Assembly: GCA_018064925.1 (NCBI GenBank)
Contig: JAGHUH010000009.1
Coordinates: 1-43,415, forward strand
Direction: 5' to 3'
Length of the DNA: 43,415 nucleotides
Origin: Candidatus Cacconaster stercorequi
Lineage (GTDB): Bacteria > Bacillota > Clostridia > Oscillospirales > Oscillospiraceae
Position numbers and translations under genes: made by a program. Shown piece by piece: positions 1 to 9,939 of the stretch. The first letter of the stretch is position 1. Every line of letters starts with the position of its first letter. The notes below the pieces were generated by a model. That model did not search any database. It was not told where the DNA came from and saw only the letters and a list, made by a program, of their open reading frames with translations.

Positions 1-993
<993 letters not shown>

Positions 994-1044
994 TCATCGT
1001 GCACAAAAATTCTTATGCCAATTGGTGACTTTTTCAATAAAACC

Positions 1045-1073
1045 TTTCCCACACAATTATTTTGTGGTATGAT
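1045..1073 (+). promoter_or_regulatory. Predicted extended -10 promoter of comM
   Basis: TATGAT (1068-1073) is preceded by TGG, giving an extended -10 element within GTGGTATGAT, 39 bases before the comM start codon. The -35 region at the normal spacing (TTTCCC) is weak, which fits an extended -10 promoter. Confidence 0.45.
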
Positions 1074-1112
1074 AACCTTAAATTAGTATGCGTTTGGAAA
1101 GGAGTGCGGCGT

Positions 1113-2627
1113 ATGGTGGTATCGGTACGGTCGCTTGGATTAAGCGGTATTACAGGCTACGAAGTCAGCGTGGAGTGCTTCCTCTCCGGCGGTCTTCCCG
1201 CCTTTGATGTCGTGGGTCTGCCGGATGCCGCCGTTCGGGAGGCGCGGGAGCGCGTACGGGCCGCCGTGAAAAACTGCGGCGCCAAATTCCCCGTCAGCCG
1301 CATTACCGTCAATCTGGCACCCGCCAGCCAACGCAAGGAGGGCACCATCTATGATCTGCCGATTTTTCTGGGCATCCTGCGTGCCTCGGAGGAGCTGAAA
1401 TCTCTGCCTGAGGACGCCGCCTTCCTGGGCGAGCTGAGTCTAACCGGCAAGCTGCGGGGCGTTAGCGGTGTGCTGCCCATGGCACTGTGCGCCGCGCGAA
1501 TGGGTATCAAGAGCTTATTTGTTCCGGTGGAAAACGCTGCCGAGGCCACATTGGCTGACGGCATCACCGTGTACGGCGTGTCCGATGTGGGACAGCTTGT
1601 GCGCCATCTGCGGGGCGAGGAGCCCATTCCGCCGGCGGAGAAGTGGCAGATCGTTTCCTCTGCCCAAGCGATACCGGATTTTTCCGATGTGATGGGGCAG
1701 GAAACTGTCAAGCGGGCGCTGGAGGTGGCCGCCGCCGGTGGGCACAACATCCTGTTGGTGGGTTCCCCCGGCTCCGGCAAGTCCATGCTGGCGCGGCGTT
1801 TGCCCTCCATCCTTCCGGATATGACCCGGGAGGAATCTCTGCAGACCACGGAGATCTACTCCGTGGCAGGCATGACAGACCCTGCCCATCCGCTGATAAC
1901 GGAGCGTCCTTTCCGCTCTCCGCACCACACCGCCTCGCCGGTCTCGCTGGCAGGCGGCGGCACCGTTCCCCGACCCGGTCAGATTTCTCTGGCGCACAAC
2001 GGCATCCTCTTTTTGGATGAGCTGCCGGAATTTGATAAATCGTCGCTGGAGACCCTGCGCCAACCACTGGAGGACGGCGTGGTGACCATCACCCGGGTGT
2101 CCGGCTCGCTGACGCTGCCCAGCCGCTTCATGCTGGTGTGCGCTATGAACCCCTGTCGCTGCGGTTGGTACGGTCATCCCTCCGGACGGTGCACCTGCTC
2201 GGAGGCCCAAGTGGAACAATATTTGCGCCGCATTTCCGGCCCGCTTTTGGATCGCATTGATATGCACATTACGGTACCGTCAGTGGAATACGATGCCATG
2301 CGCCGCAAAGACGCGCCGGAGACCTCCGCCGCAGTGCGGCAGCGCGTCAACGCCGCCCGGGAAATTCAGAAGCGCCGCTTTGCCGGTACGGATATCACCT
2401 GCAATGCCTACATGACCCCCGCCATGCTCGGACAGTACTGCGCTTTAGATGAAGCAGGTGAAAAGCTGATGCGGGGCGCCTTTGACCGGCTAGGCCTCAC
2501 CGGGCGCAGCCATGACCGCATATTGCGGATGGCACGCACCATCGCCGATCTGGACGGAAGCGAAACCATTCAGGCATTTCATTTGGCAGAAGCCATTCAA
2601 TATCGCAGCAACAACATATTAAAATAA
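1113..2627 (+). CDS. comM: YifB/ComM family Mg-chelatase-like AAA+ ATPase
   Basis: The product has 504 residues, normal for the YifB/ComM family. In Vibrio and Haemophilus, ComM is a hexameric helicase that drives branch migration of incoming DNA during natural transformation; the role in Clostridia is less clear. The N-terminal domain (about 1-180) has the family's SLGLSGITGYEVSVE opening. A Walker A motif GSPGSGKS lies near residue 217, a Walker B LFLDELPEF near 300, and the Mg-chelatase C-terminal domain follows. A reading frame extends upstream to 1062, but ATG 1113 is preceded by GGAAAGGAG at proper distance and gives the family N-terminus. The gene is followed after 11 bases by thiI, so the two are probably cotranscribed. 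Confidence 0.93.
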   Translation: MVVSVRSLGLSGITGYEVSVECFLSGGLPAFDVVGLPDAAVREARERVRAAVKNCGAKFPVSRITVNLAPASQRKEGTIYDLPIFLGILRASEELKSLPEDAAFLGELSLTGKLRGVSGVLPMALCAARMGIKSLFVPVENAAEATLADGITVYGVSDVGQLVRHLRGEEPIPPAEKWQIVSSAQAIPDFSDVMGQETVKRALEVAAAGGHNILLVGSPGSGKSMLARRLPSILPDMTREESLQTTEIYSVAGMTDPAHPLITERPFRSPHHTASPVSLAGGGTVPRPGQISLAHNGILFLDELPEFDKSSLETLRQPLEDGVVTITRVSGSLTLPSRFMLVCAMNPCRCGWYGHPSGRCTCSEAQVEQYLRRISGPLLDRIDMHITVPSVEYDAMRRKDAPETSAAVRQRVNAAREIQKRRFAGTDITCNAYMTPAMLGQYCALDEAGEKLMRGAFDRLGLTGRSHDRILRMARTIADLDGSETIQAFHLAEAIQYRSNNILK

Positions 2628-2638
2628 GGAGAACATCC

Positions 2639-3811
2639 ATGCACGAAATTATCCTCTGCAAGCTGGGCGAGGTCGTTCTGAAGGGACTGAACCGCCGCAG
2701 CTTTGAAATGAAGCTGATGAGCAATATCCGCCGGCGCACCTCCCGCTTCGGCAAATTCAAAATCTACTCCAAGCAGAGCACCATCTATGTGGAGCCGATG
2801 GAGGATACCTGTGATCTGGACGGCGCCTACGCCGCCTGCAAGCAGGTATTCGGCATCATCGCCATCGCCCGTGCCCTGCCCTGCGCAAAAACCAAGGAAG
2901 CCATTTTCGACACCGCCAAGCTGTATCTGGGCGATGCGCTGACGGCGGCAAAGAGCTTTAAGGTAGAGAGCAAGCGCGCCGACAAGTCCTTCCCCATGGG
3001 CTCCATCCAGCTCAGCCAGTGGGTGGGCGGCATGCTGCACGACGCCTATCCCCACCTGACGGTAGATGTCCACCATCCCGAGCTGACGGTGCATCTGGAG
3101 ATCCGCGAGGACGCCGCCTATGTCCACGCTCCTGCCGAACCCGCCGCCGGCGGTCTGCCCATCGGTATGGGCGGCAGCGCCGTGAGTCTGCTCTCCGGCG
3201 GCATCGACTCTCCGGTATCCTCCTATATGATGGCCAAGCGCGGCTGCAAGCTGGAGATGATCCACTTTGCCTCACCTCCCTACACTTCCGAGCTTGCCCG
3301 TGAAAAGGTGCTGCAGCTTGCCCGTGAGTTGACGCCCTGGTGTGGTCGGCTGAATGTTTACATTATCCCCTTCACCGAAATTCAGGAGGAGATCCGCCGC
3401 AATTGTCCCGAGGATTATTATACGCTGATCATGCGCCGGTTTATGATGCGCATGGCCGACCGGCTGGCCAAGGAGCTCCACTGCCACGCGCTGGTGACCG
3501 GCGAATGTCTGGGGCAGGTAGCCAGCCAGACCATGGATGCCCTGCGCGTCAGCGGTGATGTCACCGAGCTGCCCATTTTGCGTCCCCTGATCGGCATGGA
3601 CAAGGAGGAGATCGTCCGTATTGCCCGCCACATCGGCACCTTTGACACCTCCATCCTGCCCTACGAGGATTGCTGCACCGTGTTCACCCCCCGCCATCCC
3701 AAGACAAAACCCCATGTGGAGGATGTGCGCGAGATGGAGCAGGCACTGGGCATTGACGGTCTTTGCCAGCGGGCCATGGAGCAGCGGGAAATGGTCAAAA
3801 TCAAATTTTAA
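2639..3811 (+). CDS. thiI: tRNA 4-thiouridine synthetase ThiI (no rhodanese domain)
   Basis: ThiI adenylates U8 of tRNA and transfers sulfur to make 4-thiouridine; in many bacteria it also feeds sulfur to thiamine synthesis. The 390-residue protein has an N-terminal ferredoxin-like and THUMP region (about 1-165), then the PP-loop SGGIDSP at about 186-192, which binds ATP. The C-terminal rhodanese domain found in enterobacterial ThiI is absent, as in Bacillus, where a dedicated cysteine desulfurase (NifZ) supplies sulfur directly. A pair of cysteines in YEDCCTVF near residue 345 fits the catalytic cysteine region. The start is ATG 2639 with AAGGAG just upstream. It lies 11 bases after comM and is followed by a 190-base A+T-rich gap. 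Confidence 0.95.
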   Translation: MHEIILCKLGEVVLKGLNRRSFEMKLMSNIRRRTSRFGKFKIYSKQSTIYVEPMEDTCDLDGAYAACKQVFGIIAIARALPCAKTKEAIFDTAKLYLGDALTAAKSFKVESKRADKSFPMGSIQLSQWVGGMLHDAYPHLTVDVHHPELTVHLEIREDAAYVHAPAEPAAGGLPIGMGGSAVSLLSGGIDSPVSSYMMAKRGCKLEMIHFASPPYTSELAREKVLQLARELTPWCGRLNVYIIPFTEIQEEIRRNCPEDYYTLIMRRFMMRMADRLAKELHCHALVTGECLGQVASQTMDALRVSGDVTELPILRPLIGMDKEEIVRIARHIGTFDTSILPYEDCCTVFTPRHPKTKPHVEDVREMEQALGIDGLCQRAMEQREMVKIKF

Positions 3812-3976
3812 TGCTAAATTCTAAAGGCTGCATGCAAAATGAAGTTTGTGCTTTGAGAAAATCCAACATGGATAAAACGCGAAAACAAATTTGAATTTTC
3901 TGTCCGTTTCGTCGTTTGCAGAGAGTTTCATATTTGCAGGAACGAAATTTCCGTTTAGCATTTTGCATTCTGCATG
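3811..3976. repeat. A+T-rich spacer bounded by inverted ATGCTAAA / TTTAGCAT
   Basis: The gap between thiI and cinA is much richer in A+T than its neighbours and holds no gene. ATGCTAAA at 3811-3818, followed by ATGCAAAATG at 3832-3841, is mirrored by TTTAGCAT then TTTGCATTCTGCATG at 3954-3976. The ends therefore form a loose inverted repeat. This could be a decayed small mobile element or an extended RNA hairpin; the sequence alone does not decide. Confidence 0.35.
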
Positions 3977-4001
3977 ATTCCCACCGAAGGGAGGAATAAC
4001 C

Positions 4002-5258
4002 ATGACCTGTGAACTTATCGCCGTGGGCACTGAGCTTTTACTGGGCAATGTGGCCAACACCGATGCCCAGCATTTGTCCGAGCAGCTCTCCGGCGCGGGA
4101 GTCAATGTACTGTATCATACCGCCGTGGGCGATAACCCCGCACGGCTCACCGAGGTCATCCACATCGCCCACCGTCGGGCAGATCTGCTGATCTTTACCG
4201 GCGGTCTCGGCCCCACCTATGACGATCTGACCAAAGAGGTAGTCTGCCGCGCCTTTGGGCGAAAAACGGTGTTCCACCCGGAGATCGTGGAGGAAATTCA
4301 GCACTATTTTGACACGGTGTTCCGCAGACCGATGCCGGAATGCAATCTGCAGCAGGCATATCTGCCGGAGGGGTGCACCATTTTCCACAACCCCGTGGGC
4401 ACGGCGCCCGGCTGCGCCTTTGAAGCGGACGGAATTACCGTAGTGATGCTGCCCGGTGTGCCCCGGGAGTGTCGCTACCTCACCGATCATGCGCTGATCC
4501 CATGGCTGCGGGAAAAAAGCGGCGAGGTCATCACATCCCATGAGCTGCGGATCTTCGGTCTTACGGAGCCGCAGGTGCAGGAGAAGCTGGGTGACATCAT
4601 GAACAACGCCGTCAATCCCTCTCTGGCGCCCTACGCCAAAACCGGTGAGGTACTGCTGCGGCTCACCGCCAAAGCCGCCACCACCGCCGATTGCGAAGCG
4701 CTGATGGCGCCGATGCTCCGGGAGGTTCAGGCGCGGCTGGGGGAATATCTCTACGGCATTGATACGGGCAGTCTGGAACAACAGGTGCTGACGCTGCTGA
4801 AGGCACGCGGTCTGACCCTGTCCGCCGCCGAAAGCTGTACCGGCGGTCTGATCGCAAAGCGCATTACCGATTTACCCGGTGCATCCGCTGTTTTTCTGGG
4901 CGGCGTAGTCAGCTACACCAACGGCGTCAAGGCCGGGGTGCTGGGCGTGGCGCAGGAGCTGTTGGATGAATACGGCGCCGTATCCGAACCGGTGGCGCGG
5001 GCCATGGCGCAGGGTGCGCAGCGTATCACCGGCAGCGATCTGGCTGTATCCGTCACCGGAGTGGCGGGGCCGGACAAGGATGACCGGGGCAACGATGTGG
5101 GTACCGTGTTCGTGGCGTTGGCCGCAGAAAACGGCACCGTGGTGCAAAAACTTGATCTGGGAACAGGACGCCACCGTATCCGCGCCATGACCGCCCACCA
5201 CGCATTTGATATGATCCGCCGCTATCTGACGGATTTACCGATAAGAAAAGGAGAATGA
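4002..5258 (+). CDS. cinA: CinA family protein (competence/damage-inducible; NMN deamidase domain)
   Basis: The 418-residue protein has the full CinA architecture. An N-terminal MoaB/MogA-like molybdopterin-binding-type domain (about 1-170, AVGTELLLGN and FTGGLGPTYDD) has ADP-ribose pyrophosphatase activity in studied members. The C-terminal PncC domain (about 255-410, SAAESCTGGLIAKRI and SVTGVAGP) is a nicotinamide mononucleotide deamidase that recycles pyridine nucleotides. The start is ATG 4002 after GAAGGGAGG. In Gram-positive bacteria cinA often precedes recA; here it is followed immediately by a small membrane protein, so the competence link is not supported by context. Confidence 0.94.
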   Translation: MTCELIAVGTELLLGNVANTDAQHLSEQLSGAGVNVLYHTAVGDNPARLTEVIHIAHRRADLLIFTGGLGPTYDDLTKEVVCRAFGRKTVFHPEIVEEIQHYFDTVFRRPMPECNLQQAYLPEGCTIFHNPVGTAPGCAFEADGITVVMLPGVPRECRYLTDHALIPWLREKSGEVITSHELRIFGLTEPQVQEKLGDIMNNAVNPSLAPYAKTGEVLLRLTAKAATTADCEALMAPMLREVQARLGEYLYGIDTGSLEQQVLTLLKARGLTLSAAESCTGGLIAKRITDLPGASAVFLGGVVSYTNGVKAGVLGVAQELLDEYGAVSEPVARAMAQGAQRITGSDLAVSVTGVAGPDKDDRGNDVGTVFVALAAENGTVVQKLDLGTGRHRIRAMTAHHAFDMIRRYLTDLPIRKGE

Positions 5259-5260
5259 TT

Positions 5261-5725
5261 ATGGGAAAGAGATATGTGAACCATTACACCGATCTGACCA
5301 ACGAGTATACCAAGCGTGAGCGTGACATCAAGAAGGCCAAAGGCAACCCCAACAAGAACAAGCACCAGAAGAAGAACGGCTCCAACTATCAGGGCGCCAT
5401 GATGGCAAAGGCCATTGCCGACAAGGCCGCCAAGCAGGAGCATGTGAAGCTGCCCAAGTGGCTGTATATCGTGCTGGGTATTCTGTTTGCCGGCATACTG
5501 GTGACGCTGATTTTGCGTATGACGCTGTTTAAGACCAGTCTGACTCTGGTTTATCTCTCCTCGCTGTTTTTGGGCGTGACCTGCGGCGTACTGTTTTACA
5601 CCCGTCGCTTTTTCCGCAAGCAGAAGAAGGGCACGCTGTACTCCGTCATCTCCATTCTGCTGATGATCGCGTGCCTGTACTACACCACCGCCAGCATTGT
5701 GGGGCTGACCGGCATCCTGAACTGA
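5261..5725 (+). CDS. Small membrane protein of unknown function (three predicted membrane segments)
   Basis: I do not recognise this 154-residue protein. The first 65 residues are hydrophilic and lysine-rich (KKAKGNPNKNKHQKKN), then come three hydrophobic segments at about 66-90, 92-115 and 125-150. The layout suggests a cytoplasmic basic N-terminus anchored to the membrane. An ATG at 5255 overlaps the cinA stop, but the ribosome-binding site AAAAGGAG (5246-5253) is properly spaced only for ATG 5261. It is probably cotranscribed with cinA. Transcription of the following mscS gene appears to restart from its own promoter. Confidence 0.75.
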   Translation: MGKRYVNHYTDLTNEYTKRERDIKKAKGNPNKNKHQKKNGSNYQGAMMAKAIADKAAKQEHVKLPKWLYIVLGILFAGILVTLILRMTLFKTSLTLVYLSSLFLGVTCGVLFYTRRFFRKQKKGTLYSVISILLMIACLYYTTASIVGLTGILN

Positions 5726-5742
5726 CAAATCGAAAATTGCTA

Positions 5743-5772
5743 TTGACGCTTTAGCAAAGCAGTATATATAAT
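5743..5772 (+). promoter_or_regulatory. Predicted sigma-A promoter of mscS
   Basis: TTGACG (5743-5748) and a perfect TATAAT (5767-5772) are separated by 18 bases and lie 31 bases before the channel gene's ATG. The region is locally A+T-rich. Confidence 0.75.
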
Positions 5773-5803
5773 GCATGGTATATTTATAATGTGGAGGTAT
5801 TTT

Positions 5804-6610
5804 ATGGCTTTTCTTTCAACAATTACCGCATGGATCACCAATGTCGGTTTGAATGTTCTGGTCGCGCTGATCATCCTTCTGATTTCTTTCCGCATCATCA
5901 ACACAGTGTCCAAACGCATCAGTGTCAAGCTGGCAGCAAGCGACAAGCTGGATGAGACTCTGACCAAAGCGCTCTGCAATGTGGCAACGATCGCGCTGAA
6001 GGTACTGGTGGTCGTTTGCCTGATCGGCTATCTGGGCATTGAAACCAGCGGTATTTCCGCCGTGATCGCCTCTCTGGGCGTCTGCGTAGGTCTTGCCGTC
6101 AACGGTACGCTGAGCAATCTGGCCGGCGGCGCCATGATCCTGATCACCCGCCCCTTCAAGGTGGGCGACTACATCAGCGCACAGGGCTATGACGGCACCG
6201 TGGAGGAGATCCTCATCTGCTCCACCAAGATCCTGACGGTGGACAACAAGGTGGTCTATCTCCCCAACAGCGCTCTGTCCACCGGCACCATCGTGAACTT
6301 CTCTGAAAAGGAGCTGCGCCGCGTGGATCTGGACTTCTCCGTGGCCGGCAACGATCCCGTCAAGGTCCGCGATCTGCTGCTGAACATCTGCGCACAGGAG
6401 GCTCTGGTACTGAACGATCCCGCACCCTTTGCCCGCATCACGGATTTCGGCGCCGGAAACGGCACGAAGATTACCCTGCGTGCCTGGTGCAAGTCCGCAG
6501 ATTACTGGGATACATACTTTGCTCTGCTGGACAGCGCACAGAAAGCATTTGAAACCGAGCACATCGTGGTGCCCTTCAACCAGCTGGATGTACACATCAA
6601 GAATAGCTGA
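5804..6610 (+). CDS. mscS: Small-conductance mechanosensitive channel, MscS family
   Basis: MscS channels open under membrane tension and release solutes during hypo-osmotic shock. The 268-residue protein matches the short single-module form. It has hydrophobic segments near 10-35 and 65-90, then the pore-lining helix region SLGVCVGLAVNGTLSNLAGG (about 98-117). The linker TRPFKVGDYI follows, and then the beta and C-terminal cytoplasmic domains. The glycine/alanine pattern of the third helix is typical. The frame is open back to 5771, but ATG 5804 follows GTGGAGGT at good spacing. A strong hairpin terminator follows at 6631. Confidence 0.92.
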   Translation: MAFLSTITAWITNVGLNVLVALIILLISFRIINTVSKRISVKLAASDKLDETLTKALCNVATIALKVLVVVCLIGYLGIETSGISAVIASLGVCVGLAVNGTLSNLAGGAMILITRPFKVGDYISAQGYDGTVEEILICSTKILTVDNKVVYLPNSALSTGTIVNFSEKELRRVDLDFSVAGNDPVKVRDLLLNICAQEALVLNDPAPFARITDFGAGNGTKITLRAWCKSADYWDTYFALLDSAQKAFETEHIVVPFNQLDVHIKNS

Positions 6611-6630
6611 CTCTCCCAGTTGCCAAAATA

Positions 6631-6666
6631 AGTCCCGACACGGTACCGTGCCGGGACTCCCCTTTT
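6631..6666 (+). terminator. Rho-independent terminator after mscS
   Basis: AGTCCCGACACGG pairs with CCGTGCCGGGACT (one mismatch, tight GTAC turn), followed by a pyrimidine run containing TTTT. It closes the mscS transcript. Confidence 0.75.
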
Positions 6667-6740
6667 CCGGATACAACGGCAGGCAAAATCGCAAAAAGAA
6701 CGCGCCATGCGCAGATTTGAACAAGGCGCAAAATTCCCCG

Positions 6741-6769
6741 TTGACAAATGGGGAAAAAATGGGTAAGAT
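6741..6769 (+). promoter_or_regulatory. Predicted promoter of the ileS T-box transcript
   Basis: A consensus TTGACA (6741-6746) and TAAGAT (6764-6769) are separated by 17 bases, directly upstream of the T-box leader. Confidence 0.75.
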
Positions 6770-6784
6770 ACAAGATAAATACTG

Positions 6785-7056
6785 TACTACAAGCGATGAT
6801 GGGGAGCAGTAGCCCACCTCCGCCGCGCAAAGAGAGCCGCCGTTTTGGTGCAAGGCGGACACGGCAGGTGCATGGCGAATATCACCCCGGAGCAGCCGGC
6901 TGAACCAACAGTAAGCCCGGACGGCAGAGGGCCGTTATCTCCCCTCCTCCCATCACAGGTGGGATCTGAGCGGCCGCAGTATGCTGCGGCAATAAGAGTG
7001 GTACCGCAGAGGTCTTTTGCGCCTTTGTCTCTTGTAAAAAAGAGGCAAAGGCGTTT
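6785..7056 (+). promoter_or_regulatory. T-box leader (isoleucine) with terminator, controlling ileS
   Basis: T-box leaders sense uncharged tRNA and allow read-through when the amino acid is short. The specifier loop carries ATC, an isoleucine codon, at 6881-6883 in the GAATATCACC context typical of these leaders. The T-box itself, AAGAGTGGTACCGC, is at 6994-7007. Its TGGT pairs with the tRNA 3' end, the final T matching an A discriminator. The leader ends in a strong terminator, GCCTTTGTCTCTT against AAGAGGCAAAGGC, at 7019-7056. The 5' boundary is approximate. Confidence 0.93.
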
Positions 7057-7110
7057 ATTATTTGAAACTCCGCATTTCATAAAAATTCATCATAGATGGA
7101 GGAGATCACT

Positions 7111-9909
7111 ATGGAATACAAAAAGACACTGAATATGCCCAAGAGCGGCTTCCCCATGCGGGCAGGTCTTCCCAAGCGCGAGCCGGATATGCTCAAGCAT
7201 TGGCAGGAGCTGGATCTGTACAACGAGCTGCTGAAAAAGAACGAGGGTAAGCCCCTGTTCAACCTGCACGACGGCCCCCCGTTCTCCAACGGCAACCTGC
7301 ACATGGGTCACGCCCTGAACAAGGCCATTAAGGACTTCATTACCCGCAGCTATGCCATGCGCGGCTACTATACCCCCTATATTCCCGGCTGGGACAACCA
7401 TGGTATGCCCATCGAAAGCGCCATCATTAAGGAGCAGAAGCTGAACCACAAGGCCATGAGCGTGGCCGACTTCCGCTCCGCCTGCCATGATTACGCCGAG
7501 AAGTATGTGAACCTGCAGAGCGAGGGTTTCCAGCGCATGGGCGTGGTGGGTGACTGGGAGCATCCCTACTGCACCATGGATAAGACCTTTGAAGCCGAGG
7601 AAGTCAAAGTATTCGGCGAGATGTACAAGAAGGGCTATATCTACAAGGGCCTGAAGCCCGTGTATTGGTGCTATCACGACGAGACCGCTCTGGCCGAAGC
7701 TGAGATTGAGTACAAGGACGACCCCTGCACCACCGTGTATGTCAAGTTCCCCATGAACGATGATCTGGGCAAGCTGAGCCATCTGGACCACAGCAAGCTC
7801 TTCTTCGTCATCTGGACCACCACCATTTGGACGCTGCCCGGCAACCTGGCCATTGCCCTGCATCCCGACGAGAGCTACGCCATCGTTAAGGCAGAGGGCG
7901 GCGAGATGTATATTATGGCCGAGGCACTGACCGAAAAGGTCATGAAAATTGGCGGCTTTGACAACTACGAGATCGTGGAGACCCACAACGGCGCCTTCTA
8001 TGAAAATATGCTGGCCAGCCATCCCTTCCTGCCCAAGACCTCCCGTCTGCTGCTGGCTGATTATGTTACCATGGATTCCGGTACCGGCTGCGTGCATACC
8101 GCCCCCGGCTTCGGCGCCGATGACTATCAGACCTGCCGCCGCTACGGTATGGACATGGTGGTGCCTGTCAATGATCAGGGCCGCCACACCGACTATGCAG
8201 GCAAGTACGCCGGTATGCTGGTGGAGGAGTCCAACCCCATCATTCTCAGCGACATGAAAGAAGCCGGCTCCCTGTTTGCCAGCGAGGAGATCGTCCACAG
8301 CTATCCCCACTGCTGGCGCTGCAAGCACCCCATCATCTTCCGCGCCACGCCCCAGTGGTTCTGCTCTGTGGACTCCTTCAAGGATGAAGCCACTGCCGCC
8401 TGCGAAAAGGTACGCTGGCTGCCGGCATGGGGCGAGGAGCGCATCAAGAGCATGATCCGCGAGCGCGCCGACTGGTGCATTTCCCGTCAGCGCCGTTGGG
8501 GTCTGCCCATCCCCGTGTTTTACTGCAAGGATTGCGGCAAGCCCATCTGCAACGATGACACCACCAAGTCTGTAGCCGACATCTTCGAGCAGAAGGGCTC
8601 CAACGCCTGGTTCGATATGGAGGCTGAGGAGCTGCTGCCTCAGGGCTTCACCTGCCCCCACTGCGGCAAGAGCGCCGGCTTCGAGAAGGAAACCGACACG
8701 TTGGACGGCTGGTTCGACTCCGGTTCCACCCACTTCGCTTCCATGGAGCGCGATCAGGGCTTCTGGCCCTCCACCGTGTACTTTGAGGGCCTTGACCAGT
8801 ACCGCGGCTGGTTCCAGTCCTCCATGCTGGTGGCCGTTGGCGCGCTGGGCCGCGGCGCACCGTTCAAAGAGTGCATCACTCACGGCTGGACCGTGGACGG
8901 CGAGGGTAAGGCCATGCATAAGTCTTTGGGCAACGGCATGGATCCCAACGAGATTATCAACAAGTACGGCGCCGATCTGCTGCGTCTGTGGGCCGGCAGC
9001 GCTGACTATCATGTGGATGTCCGCTGCTCCGACGAGATCTTCAAGCAGCTCAGCCAGAACTATCTGAAGTTCCGCAACACCAGTAAGTTCTGTCTGGATA
9101 ACCTCAGCGACTTCGATCCTGAAAATCTGGTCGCTCCCGCCGATATGCCCGAGCTGGATAAGTGGGCCATTACCCGCCTGAATCAGCTGATTGAAAAGGT
9201 GTTCGCCTGCTATGACAACTACGAGTTCCATACCATCGCCCACGCCATTAACGACTTCTGCGTGCTGGATTTGTCCTCCTTCTACTTCGACATCATCAAG
9301 GATCGTCTGTACTGCGATGAAAAGGACGGCTTGAGCCGCCGCAGCGCACAGACCGTTCTTTGGCTGATCCTGGATGCCATGACCCGTATGTTCGCGCCCA
9401 TCCTCGCCTTTACCTGCGATGAGATCTGGCTGATGATGCCTCACCGTGCCGGCGATGATGCACGCAATGTCCTGTTCAATGACATGGTACAGCCCTACAC
9501 CGCCTATGCACTGGATGACGACACCATGGAGAAGTGGGCAATTATCGCCAAGCTGCGCCAGGATGTCAACAATGTTCTGGAAGCTGCACGCAATGAAAAG
9601 CGCATCGGTAAGTCTTTGGAGGCTCATGTCAACCTGTACGCCGAGGACGACGAGAACATGGCCATCATGGAAAGCCTGAAGAGCATGGATCTTGCCGACA
9701 TTCTGCTGGTATCCGAGTGCCAGGTGGTGGAAGGCAAGCCCGACAACGCCAACCACGCGGCTACCTTCAACGGCCTGACCGTGGAAGTCATGGAAGCTCC
9801 CGGCACCAAGTGCCCCCGTTGCTGGAAGCACTCCACCGCTGCCGACGCCGAGGGTCTGTGCCCCCGCTGCGCCGCTGTGATGGCTAAGATCCCTCAGATC
9901 GCCGAATAA
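7111..9909 (+). CDS. ileS: Isoleucine--tRNA ligase
   Basis: The enzyme charges tRNA-Ile with isoleucine and edits misactivated valine. The product has 932 residues, normal for the bacterial type. The class I HIGH motif appears as HMGH (64-67) in PPFSNGNLHMGH. The KMSKS loop is AMHKS near 601-605, a relaxed form in which the first lysine is replaced but the catalytic second lysine is kept. A CP1 editing domain lies between them. A C-terminal zinc site has CPRCWKH and CPRCAAV. The frame is open to an ATG at 7096, but that ATG overlaps the GGAGG ribosome-binding site, so ATG 7111 is chosen. The gene is controlled by the T-box at 6785-7056. Its last 40 bases and flank are repeated twice downstream. 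Confidence 0.96.
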   Translation: MEYKKTLNMPKSGFPMRAGLPKREPDMLKHWQELDLYNELLKKNEGKPLFNLHDGPPFSNGNLHMGHALNKAIKDFITRSYAMRGYYTPYIPGWDNHGMPIESAIIKEQKLNHKAMSVADFRSACHDYAEKYVNLQSEGFQRMGVVGDWEHPYCTMDKTFEAEEVKVFGEMYKKGYIYKGLKPVYWCYHDETALAEAEIEYKDDPCTTVYVKFPMNDDLGKLSHLDHSKLFFVIWTTTIWTLPGNLAIALHPDESYAIVKAEGGEMYIMAEALTEKVMKIGGFDNYEIVETHNGAFYENMLASHPFLPKTSRLLLADYVTMDSGTGCVHTAPGFGADDYQTCRRYGMDMVVPVNDQGRHTDYAGKYAGMLVEESNPIILSDMKEAGSLFASEEIVHSYPHCWRCKHPIIFRATPQWFCSVDSFKDEATAACEKVRWLPAWGEERIKSMIRERADWCISRQRRWGLPIPVFYCKDCGKPICNDDTTKSVADIFEQKGSNAWFDMEAEELLPQGFTCPHCGKSAGFEKETDTLDGWFDSGSTHFASMERDQGFWPSTVYFEGLDQYRGWFQSSMLVAVGALGRGAPFKECITHGWTVDGEGKAMHKSLGNGMDPNEIINKYGADLLRLWAGSADYHVDVRCSDEIFKQLSQNYLKFRNTSKFCLDNLSDFDPENLVAPADMPELDKWAITRLNQLIEKVFACYDNYEFHTIAHAINDFCVLDLSSFYFDIIKDRLYCDEKDGLSRRSAQTVLWLILDAMTRMFAPILAFTCDEIWLMMPHRAGDDARNVLFNDMVQPYTAYALDDDTMEKWAIIAKLRQDVNNVLEAARNEKRIGKSLEAHVNLYAEDDENMAIMESLKSMDLADILLVSECQVVEGKPDNANHAATFNGLTVEVMEAPGTKCPRCWKHSTAADAEGLCPRCAAVMAKIPQIAE

Positions 9910-9920
9910 TCATCTGTTTT
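9862..9920 (+). repeat. ileS tail repeat, copy 1 (the functional gene end)
   Basis: This 59-base segment covers the last 16 codons of ileS (ending PQIAE and TAA) and 11 bases beyond. It recurs with 57 of 59 bases identical at 10063-10121. Confidence 0.9.
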
Positions 9921-9939
9921 CGGTGTTCTTCCTTGTCTG

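Noticed and set aside
7090-9831. A 913-codon open frame on the minus strand opposite ileS
   Set aside because: It mirrors the codon structure of ileS, has no ribosome-binding site or recognisable domain, and its composition (many His, Gly, Val, Leu) is typical of an antisense shadow in G+C-rich genes.
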